Shown here piece after piece: positions 46,292 to 56,514 of a DNA stretch of 64,000 nucleotides. The notes below the pieces were generated by a model. The model was not told where the DNA came from and made no database searches. It saw nothing but the letters and a program-made list of their open reading frames with translations. This DNA comes from a bacterium. Its GTDB lineage: Bacteria > Electryoneota > JAOADG01. A program made the translations under genes and the position numbers. The DNA is taken from contig JAOADG010000008.1 in NCBI GenBank assembly GCA_026417415.1, forward strand, positions 833,920 through 897,919, in the 5' to 3' direction. The number at the start of each line of letters is the position of its first letter. Within the stretch, counting starts at the first letter, position 1.

Positions 46292-47962
46292 TTACTCCTT
46301 TGAATTTTGTAACATTGGTATTTTAATGTGGTTTCTTTTAGCACAATCAATTGCTTCCTCATAACCAGCATCAGCATGACGAAGCACCCCCATCAAAGGA
46401 TCATTGGTTAAAACTCTTTCTATTCTTCGTGCAGCTTCTTTAGTCCCATCAGCCACAATGACTTGTCCCGCGTGTTGACTGAACCCCATTCCTACACCCC
46501 CACCGTGATGGAAACTTACCCACGAAGCACCAGACGCAGTATTCACTAATGCGTTCAAAATTGCCCAATCGGAAACAGCATCACTACCGTCTTTCATTTT
46601 TTCTGTTTCTCGAAATGGAGAAGCAACACTCCCACAATCAAGGTGATCTCTACCAATCACAATAGGTGCTTTCACTTTATGGTTTGCCACCAATTCATTA
46701 AATGCTAGTCCTGCTAAATGTCGTTCTCCATATCCTAACCAACAAATTCGGGCAGGCAGGCCTTGATAAGCAACTCGTTGCTCAGCAAGTTGTAACCAGT
46801 GCAATAAACTTCTATTCTCTGGAAATAAATCCGCAACCACTTGATCTGTTATAGCTATATCATTTGGATCACCTGATAATGCTACCCACCGAAAGGGTCC
46901 TTTTCCTTCACAAAACAGCGGTCTTATATAAGCAGGAACAAAACCAGGATATTCAAAAGCACGTTCAAAACCGGCTTGATATGCTTTTGCACGTAGATTG
47001 TTCCCATAATCAAATGCTATCGCTCCTTTATCTTTTAAAGCAACAATCGCAGCACAATGTTCAGCCATAGCGCGCAAAGCTTCTTTTTTATATTTTTCTG
47101 GATTTTTTTTACGAAGTTCCAATGCTTCTTGGAGAGTGTAACGATTGGGGATGTAACCTTCTAATTCATCATGTGCACTAGTTTGATCGGTAATTACATC
47201 TGGTATCCATCCTTTCTTCACCAATTCTGGGATAATATCAGCAGCATTGGCACATAATCCAATTGAAATACTTTGGTTGTCTTGTAACGCACGCTGAATA
47301 CGATTGTAAGCATCTTCTAATGACGTTGCTACTTCATCTAAGTATTTGGTCGCTAATCTACGTTCTATTCTTGCTGGATCAACTTCAATACATAAAGCAA
47401 TTCCATTGTTCATTGTAATGGCAAGTGGTTGTGCTCCTCCCATTCCACCCAAACCAGCTGTGACAACCCATTTCCCTCTTAAATCGGAATGAAAATGTGA
47501 TTTGGCTAACGCAGCAAAAGTTTCATAGGTCCCTTGTAAAATTCCTTGTGTACCGATGTAAATCCATGACCCTGCAGTCATTTGGCCATACATCATCAAT
47601 CCTAATTTTTCTAACTGATCAAAATGTTCCCAATTTGCCCAATTCGGTACAAGATTAGAATTTGCTATTAGTACACGAGGCGCATCAGAATGCGTTTGAA
47701 CAACCCCTACGGGTTTACCGGATTGGATAAGTAAGGTTTGGTTATCATTCAATTCAATCAGTTCGTTGACGATTGCTTGAAGTGCTTCCTTTGATCTTGC
47801 CGCTTTTCCACGTCCACCATATACAATTAAATCTTCCGGTTTTTCAGCAACTTCAGAATCAAGATTGTTTAACAACATCCGAATAGCAGCTTCTTGTATC
47901 CAACCTTTAGCAATTCGGTTTGTTCCACGAAGCGCACGATAAGGGTATTTTACAGGAAACAT
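46292..47962 (-). CDS. hutU: Urocanate hydratase
   Basis: Second enzyme of histidine degradation, 556 aa, the normal length. NAD-binding [12 protein letters not shown] near 170 and the active-site region [23 protein letters not shown] near 410 are diagnostic, as is the Gly-rich [16 protein letters not shown]. No hutH, hutI or hutG lies in the window. AAAGG precedes the ATG. It opens the block downstream of the ribosomal terminator. Confidence 0.96.
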   Translation of the reverse strand: MFPVKYPYRALRGTNRIAKGWIQEAAIRMLLNNLDSEVAEKPEDLIVYGGRGKAARSKEALQAIVNELIELNDNQTLLIQSGKPVGVVQTHSDAPRVLIANSNLVPNWANWEHFDQLEKLGLMMYGQMTAGSWIYIGTQGILQGTYETFAALAKSHFHSDLRGKWVVTAGLGGMGGAQPLAITMNNGIALCIEVDPARIERRLATKYLDEVATSLEDAYNRIQRALQDNQSISIGLCANAADIIPELVKKGWIPDVITDQTSAHDELEGYIPNRYTLQEALELRKKNPEKYKKEALRAMAEHCAAIVALKDKGAIAFDYGNNLRAKAYQAGFERAFEYPGFVPAYIRPLFCEGKGPFRWVALSGDPNDIAITDQVVADLFPENRSLLHWLQLAEQRVAYQGLPARICWLGYGERHLAGLAFNELVANHKVKAPIVIGRDHLDCGSVASPFRETEKMKDGSDAVSDWAILNALVNTASGASWVSFHHGGGVGMGFSQHAGQVIVADGTKEAARRIERVLTNDPLMGVLRHADAGYEEAIDCAKRNHIKIPMLQNSKE

Positions 47963-47995
47963 TTTATACCTTTATGAATTGATTGTCAAAATATA

Positions 47996-48022
47996 GAAAA
48001 ACAGCCCAATGGGCTGTTTTTC
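47996..48022 (-). terminator. Terminator of the ribosomal protein cluster
   Basis: Perfect 12-base-pair inverted repeat (47996-48007 with 48011-48022) with core CAGCCC / GGGCTG and a T-run within its 3' arm on the minus strand. It lies 20 bases after the rplQ stop and before hutU. Its symmetry would let it work in both directions. Confidence 0.88.
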
Positions 48023-48041
48023 TAAGAGTTATTTTAAGATA

Positions 48042-48611
48042 TTATTTTTCTTTAGAAGAAGTTTTCTTTGCTTTTTTAGCACCTGGATGCCACTTTCCTG
48101 CTTTCCATCTTGTTTTCATTAATTTTTCAATTGGTGATGTATTTTCTAAAGCAAGTTTATCCACTTTAGATCTTGCCATTTCTGGTTTTTTCTCTTCTTT
48201 TTTTATTTTCTCTTTCGTACTTACTCTTTCTTCTGCAGCTTTTAGCACTTCTTCTTCAAAACCTACCAATTCAACAATCGCCATTGGTGCAGCATCACCT
48301 TTACGATTACCCAATTTGATGATACGGGTATATCCTCCATTTCTTCCTATGTACTTTGGTGCAATTTCTTCAAATAAATATTTCACGAAGTATTTATTAT
48401 GGACTTTAGAAAACACAATTCTTTTTGCATGAATCGTATTTTCTTTCGCTTTGGTGATGATTCTTTCGGCAAAACTTCGTAGTGCTTTTGCTTTGGCTAA
48501 TGTAGTTTCAATTCTTTTTCTTTCAATTAAAGCAAAGGTTAAATTCGCTAAAAGCGCTTTTCTATGTGCTTTTGAGCGATTCAAATAGATTTTACTACTT
48601 AAATGTCTCAT
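48042..48611 (-). CDS. rplQ: 50S ribosomal protein bL17
   Basis: Near the exit-tunnel rim. The core (residues 1-120: MRHLSSKIYLNRSKAHRKALLANLT onward) is standard. At 189 aa it carries about 65 extra C-terminal residues, rich in Lys, Glu, Ala and Trp, that the short forms lack. Extended bL17 is known in Bacteroidota relatives. It is the last gene of the cluster. Confidence 0.96.
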   Translation of the reverse strand: MRHLSSKIYLNRSKAHRKALLANLTFALIERKRIETTLAKAKALRSFAERIITKAKENTIHAKRIVFSKVHNKYFVKYLFEEIAPKYIGRNGGYTRIIKLGNRKGDAAPMAIVELVGFEEEVLKAAEERVSTKEKIKKEEKKPEMARSKVDKLALENTSPIEKLMKTRWKAGKWHPGAKKAKKTSSKEK

Positions 48612-48619
48612 TTTACAAC

Positions 48620-49606
48620 CTATCGTATCCTATATTCTGGTAAATATTTTTCTACTTCCATTCCGAAATCTAATCCGTCTTTAGCAAGTATTGCTCTTAA
48701 CTCTTCAAGGGTTTTCCTACCAAAGTTCCGGGCACGTAAAAGATCTTCCTCGTCACGACGGACTAAATCTGCAATGGTCCGTATTCTCATCTCTTTTAAA
48801 CAATTTGCAGCCCGAATAGGCATTTCAAGTACTTCAATGGGCTTTTTCAGTATTTTTCGAATTCTAAGGGTTTCATCATCAAAATCTGAATCATCTGGGG
48901 TAACAGAAACATCAAAAGTGATAAATAATCTCAAATGATCCATCAACATTTGGGATGCAAGTGAAACAGCATCATCTGGTGTTATTGAACCATCGGTAGT
49001 TACTTCTAAGATCAATCGATCGTAATCTGTTCTTTGCCCAACACGTGTCTGTTCTACCCTAAAAACAACATTTTTTACGGGTGTAAAAATACTATCAATA
49101 GGTATCATTCCAATAGGAGTATCAGGTAGTCGATTTTCTTCTGCTGGTACATATCCACGACCTTGTCTTACGATAACTTCCATATTGAATTTTGCTTTAT
49201 CATTTAAGGTTGCAATATGAAGTTCGGGATTTAAAACTTCAAAATCAGTAGTATTTTTTTGAATATCACCAGCAGTGAAAATACCCGGTCCTCGTAACGA
49301 AAGTTCAACTTTATCAGGTTTTCTATTTAACAACTTAAATCGTACCAGTTTTAAGTTAAGTACAATTTCAGCAATATCTTCCGTTACACCAGGTATTGTT
49401 GAAAATTCATGCAATACACCATCTATTCGTATAGCAGTAATTGCTGCACCCGGAATAGAGGATATTAACATTCGTCGCAATGCGTTTCCTAAAGTTACTC
49501 CATAACCTCGTTCTAATGGTTGCACGATAAAACGACCAAAGGTAGATGAATATGAAGATTCATCCAGTTCAATCGCTTCAGGCATTACCAAACCAGGTCC
49601 GTTCAT
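48620..49606 (-). CDS. rpoA: RNA polymerase alpha subunit
   Basis: Assembly platform of RNA polymerase, 328 aa. The N-domain includes LERGYGVTLGNALRRMLLS-like sequence (here LISS). After a linker, the C-terminal domain (about 255-320) contains ANCLKEMRIRTIADLVRRDEEDLLRARNFGRKTLEELRAIL, which binds UP elements and activators. It lies between rpsD and rplQ, the standard alpha-operon position. Confidence 0.98.
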   Translation of the reverse strand: MNGPGLVMPEAIELDESSYSSTFGRFIVQPLERGYGVTLGNALRRMLISSIPGAAITAIRIDGVLHEFSTIPGVTEDIAEIVLNLKLVRFKLLNRKPDKVELSLRGPGIFTAGDIQKNTTDFEVLNPELHIATLNDKAKFNMEVIVRQGRGYVPAEENRLPDTPIGMIPIDSIFTPVKNVVFRVEQTRVGQRTDYDRLILEVTTDGSITPDDAVSLASQMLMDHLRLFITFDVSVTPDDSDFDDETLRIRKILKKPIEVLEMPIRAANCLKEMRIRTIADLVRRDEEDLLRARNFGRKTLEELRAILAKDGLDFGMEVEKYLPEYRIR

Positions 49607-49633
49607 TTATCCCTCATTTTAATTTGAATGTGA

Positions 49634-50272
49634 TTACTTAGAGTATAATTCGACCACCATTTGCTCACGCAATTTCTCAATTTCAGGAATCTCTGAACGT
49701 TCAGGTTTTCTAAAGATTCCTTCCATTTTCGCTTTGTCTAATTCTAGATAAGATGGTAAGCGACTTGCACTCATACGTTGCATAGAATGATGAATGATCT
49801 CTAATCTTCTTGATGTAACCTTTTGAGCAACTCCTACTTTATCCCCAGACGATAGTAAATAAGAAGGGATATTGACTGGCTTTTCATTCACAGTAAAATG
49901 GCCGTGTCTTATGAGTTGTCTCGCTGCGGCGCGCGAAGGTGCCATCCCTAAACGATAAACCACGTTATCCAAACGAGATTCAAGCATCACCATCAAGTTT
50001 GAAGCGGTTATACCGGGCATTCTGGATGCCTTTAAATAAAACGTATGAAATTGAGATTCCAATAATCCATACATTCGCTTAATTTTTTGCTTTTCACGCA
50101 ATTGATTTCCATACTCAGAAAGTTTTGTACGACGTGTTCTACCATGCATTCCAGGTGCAAATCCCTTTCTTTCAAAGGAACACTTTGGTGATTGACAACG
50201 TTCACCTTTCAAATATAATTTTTCACCTTCTCTTCGGCAGATGCGACAAACAGCATCAGTATATCTTGCCAT
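49634..50272 (-). CDS. rpsD: 30S ribosomal protein uS4
   Basis: Primary 16S rRNA binder and possible operon regulator, 212 aa. The N-terminus has a zinc site (Cys9, Cys12, Cys26, Cys31), so this is the C+ form. The S4 RNA-binding domain RQLIRHGHFTVNEKPVNIPSYLL is near 107-130. No leader resembling the known S4 target was recognised. Confidence 0.97.
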   Translation of the reverse strand: MARYTDAVCRICRREGEKLYLKGERCQSPKCSFERKGFAPGMHGRTRRTKLSEYGNQLREKQKIKRMYGLLESQFHTFYLKASRMPGITASNLMVMLESRLDNVVYRLGMAPSRAAARQLIRHGHFTVNEKPVNIPSYLLSSGDKVGVAQKVTSRRLEIIHHSMQRMSASRLPSYLELDKAKMEGIFRKPERSEIPEIEKLREQMVVELYSK

Positions 50273-50295
50273 TAAGTTTCACTCCTGATTATCAA

Positions 50296-50685
50296 TTAAA
50301 CTCGTCTTCTTTTCTTAGGGCGACAGCCATTGTGTGGTAATGGGGTGACATCTTTAATAGATACCACTTGTAAACCAGCAGCGGCTAAAGCACGAATTGC
50401 TGACTCTCGTCCCGCACCAGGTCCTTTAATATGAATCGCAATTTTCTTTAACCCAAGATCCATAGCAGTTTTCGCTGCTTGTTGAGCTGCTTGTTGTGCT
50501 GCAAATGGTGTACTCTTTCTACTACCCTTAAAACCCATTTTCCCAGCAGATGCCCAAGTAATTGTATTTCCATAGGCATCGGTTAAAGTAACAATTGTAT
50601 TATTAAATGAAGCTTGAATAAAAGCATTCCCATTAGCATCAACTTTTTCTCTTTTTTTCGTTTTTTTCTTTTTTGGATTTGCCAC
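50296..50685 (-). CDS. rpsK: 30S ribosomal protein uS11
   Basis: Platform protein of 129 aa. [32 protein letters not shown] and the C-terminal [17 protein letters not shown] are diagnostic. The N-terminus is Lys-rich. It stands between rpsM and rpsD. Confidence 0.98.
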   Translation of the reverse strand: MANPKKKKTKKREKVDANGNAFIQASFNNTIVTLTDAYGNTITWASAGKMGFKGSRKSTPFAAQQAAQQAAKTAMDLGLKKIAIHIKGPGAGRESAIRALAAAGLQVVSIKDVTPLPHNGCRPKKRRRV

Positions 50686-50715
50686 GAATATAACTCCTGT
50701 CTTATTTACACTTTA

Positions 50716-51096
50716 TTACTTACGAGGAGCCATTACTTTTCCAGCAATGGTCTTTCTCTTACCCTTTCGTGTGCGTGAATTGTTTTTTGTATTCTGTCCA
50801 CGAACTGGTAATCCTTTACGATGTCTTAAACCCCGATAACATGCAATATCCATTAATCGTTTGATATTTATTTGGACCTCAGAACGAAGAGCTCCCTCCA
50901 CTTTATATTCAGAGGTGATTTCGTTCCTGATACGATTCAACTCATCATCGTTGAGATCAGAAGCTTTCTTGTTAGGGTCAACACCAGTTTTTTCAAGAAT
51001 TTTTCTTGAAAGTGTAGGTCCAATACCATAGATGTAACGTAATGCTATTTCAATCCGTTTATTTTTGGGTAAATCTACTCCTGCTATTCTTGCCAC
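50716..51096 (-). CDS. rpsM: 30S ribosomal protein uS13
   Basis: Head protein contacting tRNA and the large subunit, 126 aa. [26 protein letters not shown] and the basic tail [25 protein letters not shown] match exactly. It follows rpmJ by 21 bases. Confidence 0.98.
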   Translation of the reverse strand: MARIAGVDLPKNKRIEIALRYIYGIGPTLSRKILEKTGVDPNKKASDLNDDELNRIRNEITSEYKVEGALRSEVQINIKRLMDIACYRGLRHRKGLPVRGQNTKNNSRTRKGKRKTIAGKVMAPRK

Positions 51097-51117
51097 CTGT
51101 TACTCCAGTATTATAAT

Positions 51118-51234
51118 TTAACCTTGTCTTTGTTTATGTTTTGGTTTTTTAGAACAGATCACTCGAACCACACCTTTGCGTTTGATGACCTTACAAGCAT
51201 CGCAAATCTTTTTTACAGAAGGTCTAACTTTCAT
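51118..51234 (-). CDS. rpmJ: 50S ribosomal protein bL36
   Basis: 38 aa zinc-ribbon protein, [20 protein letters not shown] onward. Ligands Cys11, Cys14, Cys27 and His33 are all present, so it is the zinc-containing form. ATG at 51234. It sits between infA and rpsM as usual. Confidence 0.96.
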   Translation of the reverse strand: MKVRPSVKKICDACKVIKRKGVVRVICSKKPKHKQRQG

Positions 51235-51254
51235 ATGTACCGCCTAAATTTTGA

Positions 51255-51473
51255 TTACTTATACCGATAAATAATTCTACCACGATGTAAATCATAAGGA
51301 CTTAATTCAACTGTAACTTTATCTCCTGGTAGTATTTTAATAAAATTCATGCGCATTTTACCGGATATATGCGCTAAAACTATATGTTTATTCTCCAACT
51401 CGACCCGAAAGGTAGCATTTGGCAGTGATTCTATAATCACCCCATCTAATTTGATAGTAGATTCGCTACCCAT
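51255..51473 (-). CDS. infA: Translation initiation factor IF-1
   Basis: 72 aa S1-like OB-fold protein that occupies the A site during initiation. Signature: [35 protein letters not shown] and [21 protein letters not shown]. It begins directly after the map stop codon. Confidence 0.98.
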   Translation of the reverse strand: MGSESTIKLDGVIIESLPNATFRVELENKHIVLAHISGKMRMNFIKILPGDKVTVELSPYDLHRGRIIYRYK

Positions 51474-52247
51474 TTATCCATCCAACTCTGTTAAAATTTC
51501 AACACAATCTTTTCCGATGTAAACCGTATGCTCAAAATGTGCAGAAGGTTTTCCATCAATAGTGACCACTGTCCAACCATCTGCTAATGTTTTTACTTCA
51601 TAAGTTCCCATATTAATCATGGGTTCAATTGCTAAAGTCATACCTGTTTGTAGAATAGGACCGAAACCGTAATTTCCATAATTAGGAACTTGCGGTTCTT
51701 CATGTAAACTTTTTCCAATACCATGACCAACTAAATCTCTGACTACAGAAAATCCATTTTGTTCTACTATTGACTGAACTGTAGCACCTATATCAGACAA
51801 TCGAGATTGATTCGGTTTAATCTGTTTGATTGCTTCATTTAATGCAAGTTCAGTTACATCCAATAGTTTCTGTTTATCAGGTGAAATTTTACCCACTGCA
51901 AATGTATATGCAGCATCACCAAAAAAACCATCCACTTCAACCCCGACATCAATTCCGACAATCATTCCACGTAACAACTTCTGATCACTTGGAATTCCAT
52001 GGACAACGACATTATCTATTGAAATACAACTTGCAAAAGGAAACGGATTTAATGGATTTCCGTACCCTTTGAATGCAGGTTTTCCGCCTTCACGTAAAAT
52101 GAAAGCTTCTATTTCTTGATCGATTTCTTTCGTTGTAATTCCTTCTACCATCAAAGAACTGACAAACTTTAAACACTTGGCTACAATTTGTGACGCTCGC
52201 CGAATCTTTTTCACTTCATCGGGAGTTTTAAGTTTGATACGATTCAC
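51474..52247 (-). CDS. map: Type I methionine aminopeptidase
   Basis: Removes the initiator Met; 257 aa. The dinuclear metal ligands are visible as GIDVGVEVDGFFGDAA (two Asp), VGHGIGKSLHEEPQV (His), AIEPM (Glu) and HFEHTV (Glu). It starts at GTG overlapping the adk stop by four bases. Confidence 0.97.
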   Translation of the reverse strand: MNRIKLKTPDEVKKIRRASQIVAKCLKFVSSLMVEGITTKEIDQEIEAFILREGGKPAFKGYGNPLNPFPFASCISIDNVVVHGIPSDQKLLRGMIVGIDVGVEVDGFFGDAAYTFAVGKISPDKQKLLDVTELALNEAIKQIKPNQSRLSDIGATVQSIVEQNGFSVVRDLVGHGIGKSLHEEPQVPNYGNYGFGPILQTGMTLAIEPMINMGTYEVKTLADGWTVVTIDGKPSAHFEHTVYIGKDCVEILTELDG

Positions 52248-52876
52248 AAAAGTGCCGCTTTAATTCTTGAATACACTGTCTCGATATCGCCTAAAGCATC
52301 TACAACCTTGACACCCACTTTACTTTGATAGTAATCAAATAAAGGAGCCGTTTTTCTTTCGTATTCTTTTAATCGTACTTGAATTGCTTCAGGCATATCA
52401 TCCGAACGTTGTATCAACGTCTCACCGGTGATATCACACTTCCCATCAACTTTGGGCGGATTAAAAATTAAATTGTAAACACGTCCTGAGTTGATTGCTA
52501 CTCTTCTTGCAGATAACCGTCGAATGATTTCTTCATTGTTTAATTCAAGCGAAATTACTCGATCTATTCGCATTGCTTTTTCTACTAATAGCCGATCTAA
52601 TCCTTCCGCCTGTGGAATAGTACGAGGAAAACCATCAAAAAGATACGATTCCCCTATAATGATTTTTGATGCTACCATCTCCAATATCACATCATCAGGA
52701 ACGAGTTCCCCTTTATCCATAAAAAATTTGGCTTTAATACCTAATGGGGTACCTTTTTGAACTTCACTTCTTAAAATATCCCCTGTACTTAATTGGACAA
52801 AACCGTCTCTTTCTACAAGTAATTGTGCTTGCGTTCCTTTACCAACTCCAGGCGCACCTAATAATATAATATTCAT
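52244..52876 (-). CDS. adk: Adenylate kinase
   Basis: Interconverts AMP, ADP and ATP; 210 aa from the ATG at 52876. The P-loop GAPGVGKGTQAQ is at the N-terminus, followed by the AMP site LSTGDILR and DGFPRTIPQA. The long LID domain has no four-Cys zinc site. The ATG shares one base with the secY TGA stop. Confidence 0.97.
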   Translation of the reverse strand: MNIILLGAPGVGKGTQAQLLVERDGFVQLSTGDILRSEVQKGTPLGIKAKFFMDKGELVPDDVILEMVASKIIIGESYLFDGFPRTIPQAEGLDRLLVEKAMRIDRVISLELNNEEIIRRLSARRVAINSGRVYNLIFNPPKVDGKCDITGETLIQRSDDMPEAIQVRLKEYERKTAPLFDYYQSKVGVKVVDALGDIETVYSRIKAALL

Positions 52877-54210
52877 CACATTCGCCGCGTTCTACCGCGA
52901 ATACGACCGGTTTTCATTAAACCATCATAATGACGCATTAACAAATGAGATTCAATTTGTTGTAATGTATCTAATGCGACACCCACTAAAATCAAAAGCC
53001 CTGTACCACCATAAAATGCTGCAAAATTGTAACTTGTTCCTGCATACTTCATGATAATGGTAGGAATAATGGCAACTAAAGCCAACGCTATTGAACCGGG
53101 TAATGTAATCCTTGAAAGGATATTATCAAGATAATCCGATGTCCGCTTACCAGGTTTAACTGCAGGAATTAGTCCACCATACTTTTTCAGATTATTTGCA
53201 ACATCTACTGGATTAAATGCTATTGCAGTATAAAAATAGGTAAAAAATACGATTAACAGACCATAAATAAACATATAAATAAAACTATCATACGTAAAAG
53301 CCATATGAATCCAATTTCTTAATTCCCATTCTTCTGGTAAAAATGTTGCAATTGTAGAAGGGACAAACATAATCGTTTGTGCAAAAATAATTGGCATAAC
53401 GCCAGCAGTATTGATTCGTAACGGGATATGTGTGGATTGGCCACCCATCATCCTTCTTCCAACCATACGTTTGGCATACTGCACGGGTATTTTTCTGACA
53501 CCTTGTGTAAGGTAAACCACTGCCACGATGGAAAAGAACATTAAAACCAATAAGAAAAGCACTCGAATAATTCCATGGACACCCTCAACAAATAAACGAT
53601 ACTCATCTAGGAAAGCCCAAGGAATTCGGTCTATGATTCCAATGAAAATTATTAAAGAGATGCCGTTTCCAATTCCTCTTTCAGTAATCCTTTCACCTAA
53701 CCACATAATGAAAACGGTTCCAGTAGTCATAGTAATCATGGTCAACAAATAGAAACCTATAGTAGCCCCACCAGGTACAACCGGTCTTCCACCTGCTTCT
53801 AAAGAACCTAAATAAGCAGCAACACCAAGAGATTGAAGTGCAGAAATCCCTACAGTTAAATAACGAGTCCACTGAGTTATTTTTTTTCTTCCTTCTTCAC
53901 CTTCTTGTTGCAGTTTTTGTAAAGTGGGGATAACAGTTCCTAATAACTGCAATATGATTGATGCAGAAATGTAAGGCATGATTCCTAAAGCGAAGATGGT
54001 GGCTTTACCAAAATTTCCACCGGCAAACATATCGTATAGTCCAAATAGGGTTCCCTTCTGCATCTCAAAAGCAATTGCCAATGCTTCGCGATCAATCATA
54101 GGTACAGGAACATGTGCACCTAAGCGATAGATAAAAAATATCCCTAGGGTAAATAAAATTCTTCGTTTTAATTCTGGGATATTAAAAATGTTGCGTAATG
54201 TTTGGAACAT
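52876..54210 (-). CDS. secY: Preprotein translocase subunit SecY
   Basis: Protein-conducting channel, 444 aa, ten membrane helices. FRRxL-like start (LKRRILFTLG), GIMPYISASIILQLL, and cytoplasmic loops with YAKRMVGRR and NNLKKYGGLIPAVKPGKRTSDYL match. It follows rplO by about 12 bases and is fused by overlap to adk. Confidence 0.98.
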   Translation of the reverse strand: MFQTLRNIFNIPELKRRILFTLGIFFIYRLGAHVPVPMIDREALAIAFEMQKGTLFGLYDMFAGGNFGKATIFALGIMPYISASIILQLLGTVIPTLQKLQQEGEEGRKKITQWTRYLTVGISALQSLGVAAYLGSLEAGGRPVVPGGATIGFYLLTMITMTTGTVFIMWLGERITERGIGNGISLIIFIGIIDRIPWAFLDEYRLFVEGVHGIIRVLFLLVLMFFSIVAVVYLTQGVRKIPVQYAKRMVGRRMMGGQSTHIPLRINTAGVMPIIFAQTIMFVPSTIATFLPEEWELRNWIHMAFTYDSFIYMFIYGLLIVFFTYFYTAIAFNPVDVANNLKKYGGLIPAVKPGKRTSDYLDNILSRITLPGSIALALVAIIPTIIMKYAGTSYNFAAFYGGTGLLILVGVALDTLQQIESHLLMRHYDGLMKTGRIRGRTRRM

Positions 54211-54222
54211 TCATTTATCCGC

Positions 54223-54672
54223 TTATTTTGTTTCTAGTAGTTCAACTTCGCCACCTGCAGCGCGAATTTTTTCAATTGCACGTTGTGAAGCAGCATCTAC
54301 AATAACTTTTAGTTTTTTTGTAATGTTTCCTCTTCCTAAAATCTTGACTGGACCTTTTTTTAAACTAATTAAACCCTTTGAGGAAAGTAACTCTTTGGTA
54401 ACCTGTTCATCAAAAGCTTCCAATTGATCCACATTGAGGACTTGATACTCAACACGAAATGGATTTTTGAATCCTCTTCTGGGTATAGAACGATAAAGTG
54501 GCATCTGACCGCCTTCAAAGCCAAATTTTTGACCTGAACCACTTCTTGCTCCATACCCTTTTATACCACGTGTCGCTGTGCGACCATGTCCGCTGCCATA
54601 ACCACGAGCTATTCTCTTTTCTTTTTTTACAGCACCCTTTGCGGGCTTTAAATTATCAAGTGTAAATCCCAC
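54223..54672 (-). CDS. rplO: 50S ribosomal protein uL15
   Basis: 149 aa. NLKPAKGAVKKEKRIARGYGSGHGRTATRGIKGYGARSG is diagnostic for the basic extended arm; the C-terminus is globular. It starts at GTG 54672, 17 bases after rpmD. Confidence 0.97.
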   Translation of the reverse strand: MGFTLDNLKPAKGAVKKEKRIARGYGSGHGRTATRGIKGYGARSGSGQKFGFEGGQMPLYRSIPRRGFKNPFRVEYQVLNVDQLEAFDEQVTKELLSSKGLISLKKGPVKILGRGNITKKLKVIVDAASQRAIEKIRAAGGEVELLETK

Positions 54673-54689
54673 TTTAGTATTTCCTTAAT

Positions 54690-54875
54690 TTAATCTGGTA
54701 TTTCTTCAACTTTTACTAAATGAGAAACCTTTGCAATCATTCCACGAATTGCTGGAGTATCGTGATGTATTTTTACAGAGTACAGTTTACGAAAACCAAG
54801 TGCAGCCATTATTTTTTTCATTGATTTAGAACAATCAATTTTGCTTCGTACATAAGTAATTTTAAGTTTTCCCAT
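54690..54875 (-). CDS. rpmD: 50S ribosomal protein uL30
   Basis: 61 aa when started at the ATG at 54875, which matches the conserved MGKLKITYV and has GGGAGG six bases upstream; an upstream start would run into rpsE. Later HHDTPAIRGMIAKVSHLVKVEE is typical. It begins one base after the rpsE stop. Confidence 0.95.
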   Translation of the reverse strand: MGKLKITYVRSKIDCSKSMKKIMAALGFRKLYSVKIHHDTPAIRGMIAKVSHLVKVEEIPD

Positions 54876-54876
54876 C

Positions 54877-55515
54877 CTATTCCTCCCGTAACGCACCCGC
54901 AGCAAAAATTTGACGTTTTGACACTCCTCTTTTACTGGAAACCTTTTGTAAATCCAAACTTTTTTCTAACCCTGCAAATACAGCTTTTACAACATTATGC
55001 GGGTTAGTGGATCCTAACACTTTTGTCAGCACATCACGCACACCCAGAGCTTCCATGATGGCGCGTACAGGACCTCCTGCAATAACGCCAGTTCCTTGAG
55101 AAGCGGGTTTCAGGATTACCTTTCCAGCACCATATTTTCCAATGATGACGTGTGGAATCGTTGTACCAACTATGGGAAATCTTTTCAGTGAGCGCTTTGC
55201 CAATTCGGTTCCTTTACTGATTGCATCTGCTACTTCGTTTGCCTTACCTAAACCGAACCCTACTTTACCTTTTCCATCACCTACTACCACCAATGCATTA
55301 AAAGAAAAATTTCGTCCACCTTTTACAACTTTAGCCACTCTATTCACGTGAACAACTTTATCAATCAGTTGAACGTCGCCAACAGCAGTTTTCTCAACCT
55401 CACGTGCAACTACTTCTCGTGTTCGCCCTCTTTTTTTAACTTCTGGTTGTGCACCAGATTGATGGTCTGTCTCGTAATTTTCCATCTCTTGATTGTAATT
55501 ATCGTTTGTGATCAA
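54877..55515 (-). CDS. rpsE: 30S ribosomal protein uS5
   Basis: Decoding-fidelity protein. The two domains are seen from [22 protein letters not shown]-like sequence and [17 protein letters not shown]. At 212 aa it has about 45 extra N-terminal residues, polar and charged, before the usual start. The start is TTG at 55515 with GGAGG upstream, overlapping the rplR stop. Confidence 0.96.
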   Translation of the reverse strand: MITNDNYNQEMENYETDHQSGAQPEVKKRGRTREVVAREVEKTAVGDVQLIDKVVHVNRVAKVVKGGRNFSFNALVVVGDGKGKVGFGLGKANEVADAISKGTELAKRSLKRFPIVGTTIPHVIIGKYGAGKVILKPASQGTGVIAGGPVRAIMEALGVRDVLTKVLGSTNPHNVVKAVFAGLEKSLDLQKVSSKRGVSKRQIFAAGALREE

Positions 55516-55883
55516 AGTAATAAACCTCCCTCTCGTGCGCCTTCTGCAACTGCAGCAATTCTTCCATGATAAGGATAACCATTTCTATCAAATACTACTT
55601 TTTCAATTCCAAGTTCTTTTGCTTTCTTGGCAACGAGGATACCTAACGCTTTACTTTTTGCTACTTTCCCACTTAAAGATTGTTCAACTATTTCTTTATG
55701 TGCAGTGGATAATCCAGTTATGGTTCGCTGTGCTATATCATCAACCAATTGGCAATAGGTTTGTTTTAAACTACGATACACAACTAATCTAGGTCTTTCT
55801 TGTGTTCCCAAAATACGAGCACGGATGTGACGTTTTCTTCTCTCTCTTGCAACTTTCTTATGATCTTTAAACTTCTCAATCAT
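55512..55883 (-). CDS. rplR: 50S ribosomal protein uL18
   Basis: 5S rRNA-binding protein, 123 aa from the ATG at 55883 ([19 protein letters not shown]). An in-frame TTG two codons earlier has better SD spacing and is a possible alternative; the longest frame to 55934 lacks an SD and a family match. [20 protein letters not shown] is typical. Confidence 0.94.
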   Translation of the reverse strand: MIEKFKDHKKVARERRKRHIRARILGTQERPRLVVYRSLKQTYCQLVDDIAQRTITGLSTAHKEIVEQSLSGKVAKSKALGILVAKKAKELGIEKVVFDRNGYPYHGRIAAVAEGAREGGLLL

Positions 55884-55946
55884 AAACAATCTTTCTCCTT
55901 TAATGTATGATCCCAATTGAATTTGGGCAGCCATACTTAACTTGAA

Positions 55947-56489
55947 TTATTTGCTCTTTCCAGTTTTCCCAGCTTTTCTCAAAATTACCTCATCTAAGTA
56001 TTTAATTCCTTTTCCTTTATAGGGTTCTGGTTTTCTAAATCCGCGAATAATTGCAGACACTTGTCCTACAGCTTCTTTATCAATACCACTTACAACAATT
56101 TGTGTAGATTTAGGAACTTCAACCGTTACCCCGCTTGGTGGCACAAATTCAATCGGGTGTGAATACCCTAAACTTAATACAATTGCATCACCCTTTTTTT
56201 CGGCTTTGTACCCTACACCAACTATGTCTAAAGTTTTTGAAAATCCTTCAGAAACTCCTGTTACCATATTGGCAATAAGTGAACGCATTAGCCCATGCAG
56301 TGCTCGGTCAGTTCTAGCATCAGTTTTTCTTTCTACCGTTAACACATCTCCATCAATAGAAACACTGATGGACTTTGGTAAAGCTCTTTGTAGTGTACCT
56401 TTAGCACCCTTTACTTGAATAACGTCGTTTTGAATAGATACTGAAACACCTTTGGGTAATATGATCGGTTTTTTTCCAATTCTTGACAT
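55947..56489 (-). CDS. rplF: 50S ribosomal protein uL6
   Basis: 180 aa, two similar beta-alpha domains: [17 protein letters not shown] and the C-terminal [29 protein letters not shown]. Standard length. It follows rpsH by about 25 bases. Confidence 0.98.
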   Translation of the reverse strand: MSRIGKKPIILPKGVSVSIQNDVIQVKGAKGTLQRALPKSISVSIDGDVLTVERKTDARTDRALHGLMRSLIANMVTGVSEGFSKTLDIVGVGYKAEKKGDAIVLSLGYSHPIEFVPPSGVTVEVPKSTQIVVSGIDKEAVGQVSAIIRGFRKPEPYKGKGIKYLDEVILRKAGKTGKSK

Positions 56490-56514
56490 AAATCATTCCA
56501 CCTAACTTGATAGA

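Noticed and set aside
47975-47990. TTGACA upstream of hutU
   Set aside because: A matching -10 box would fall on the start codon, so it cannot serve as the hutU promoter in that arrangement.
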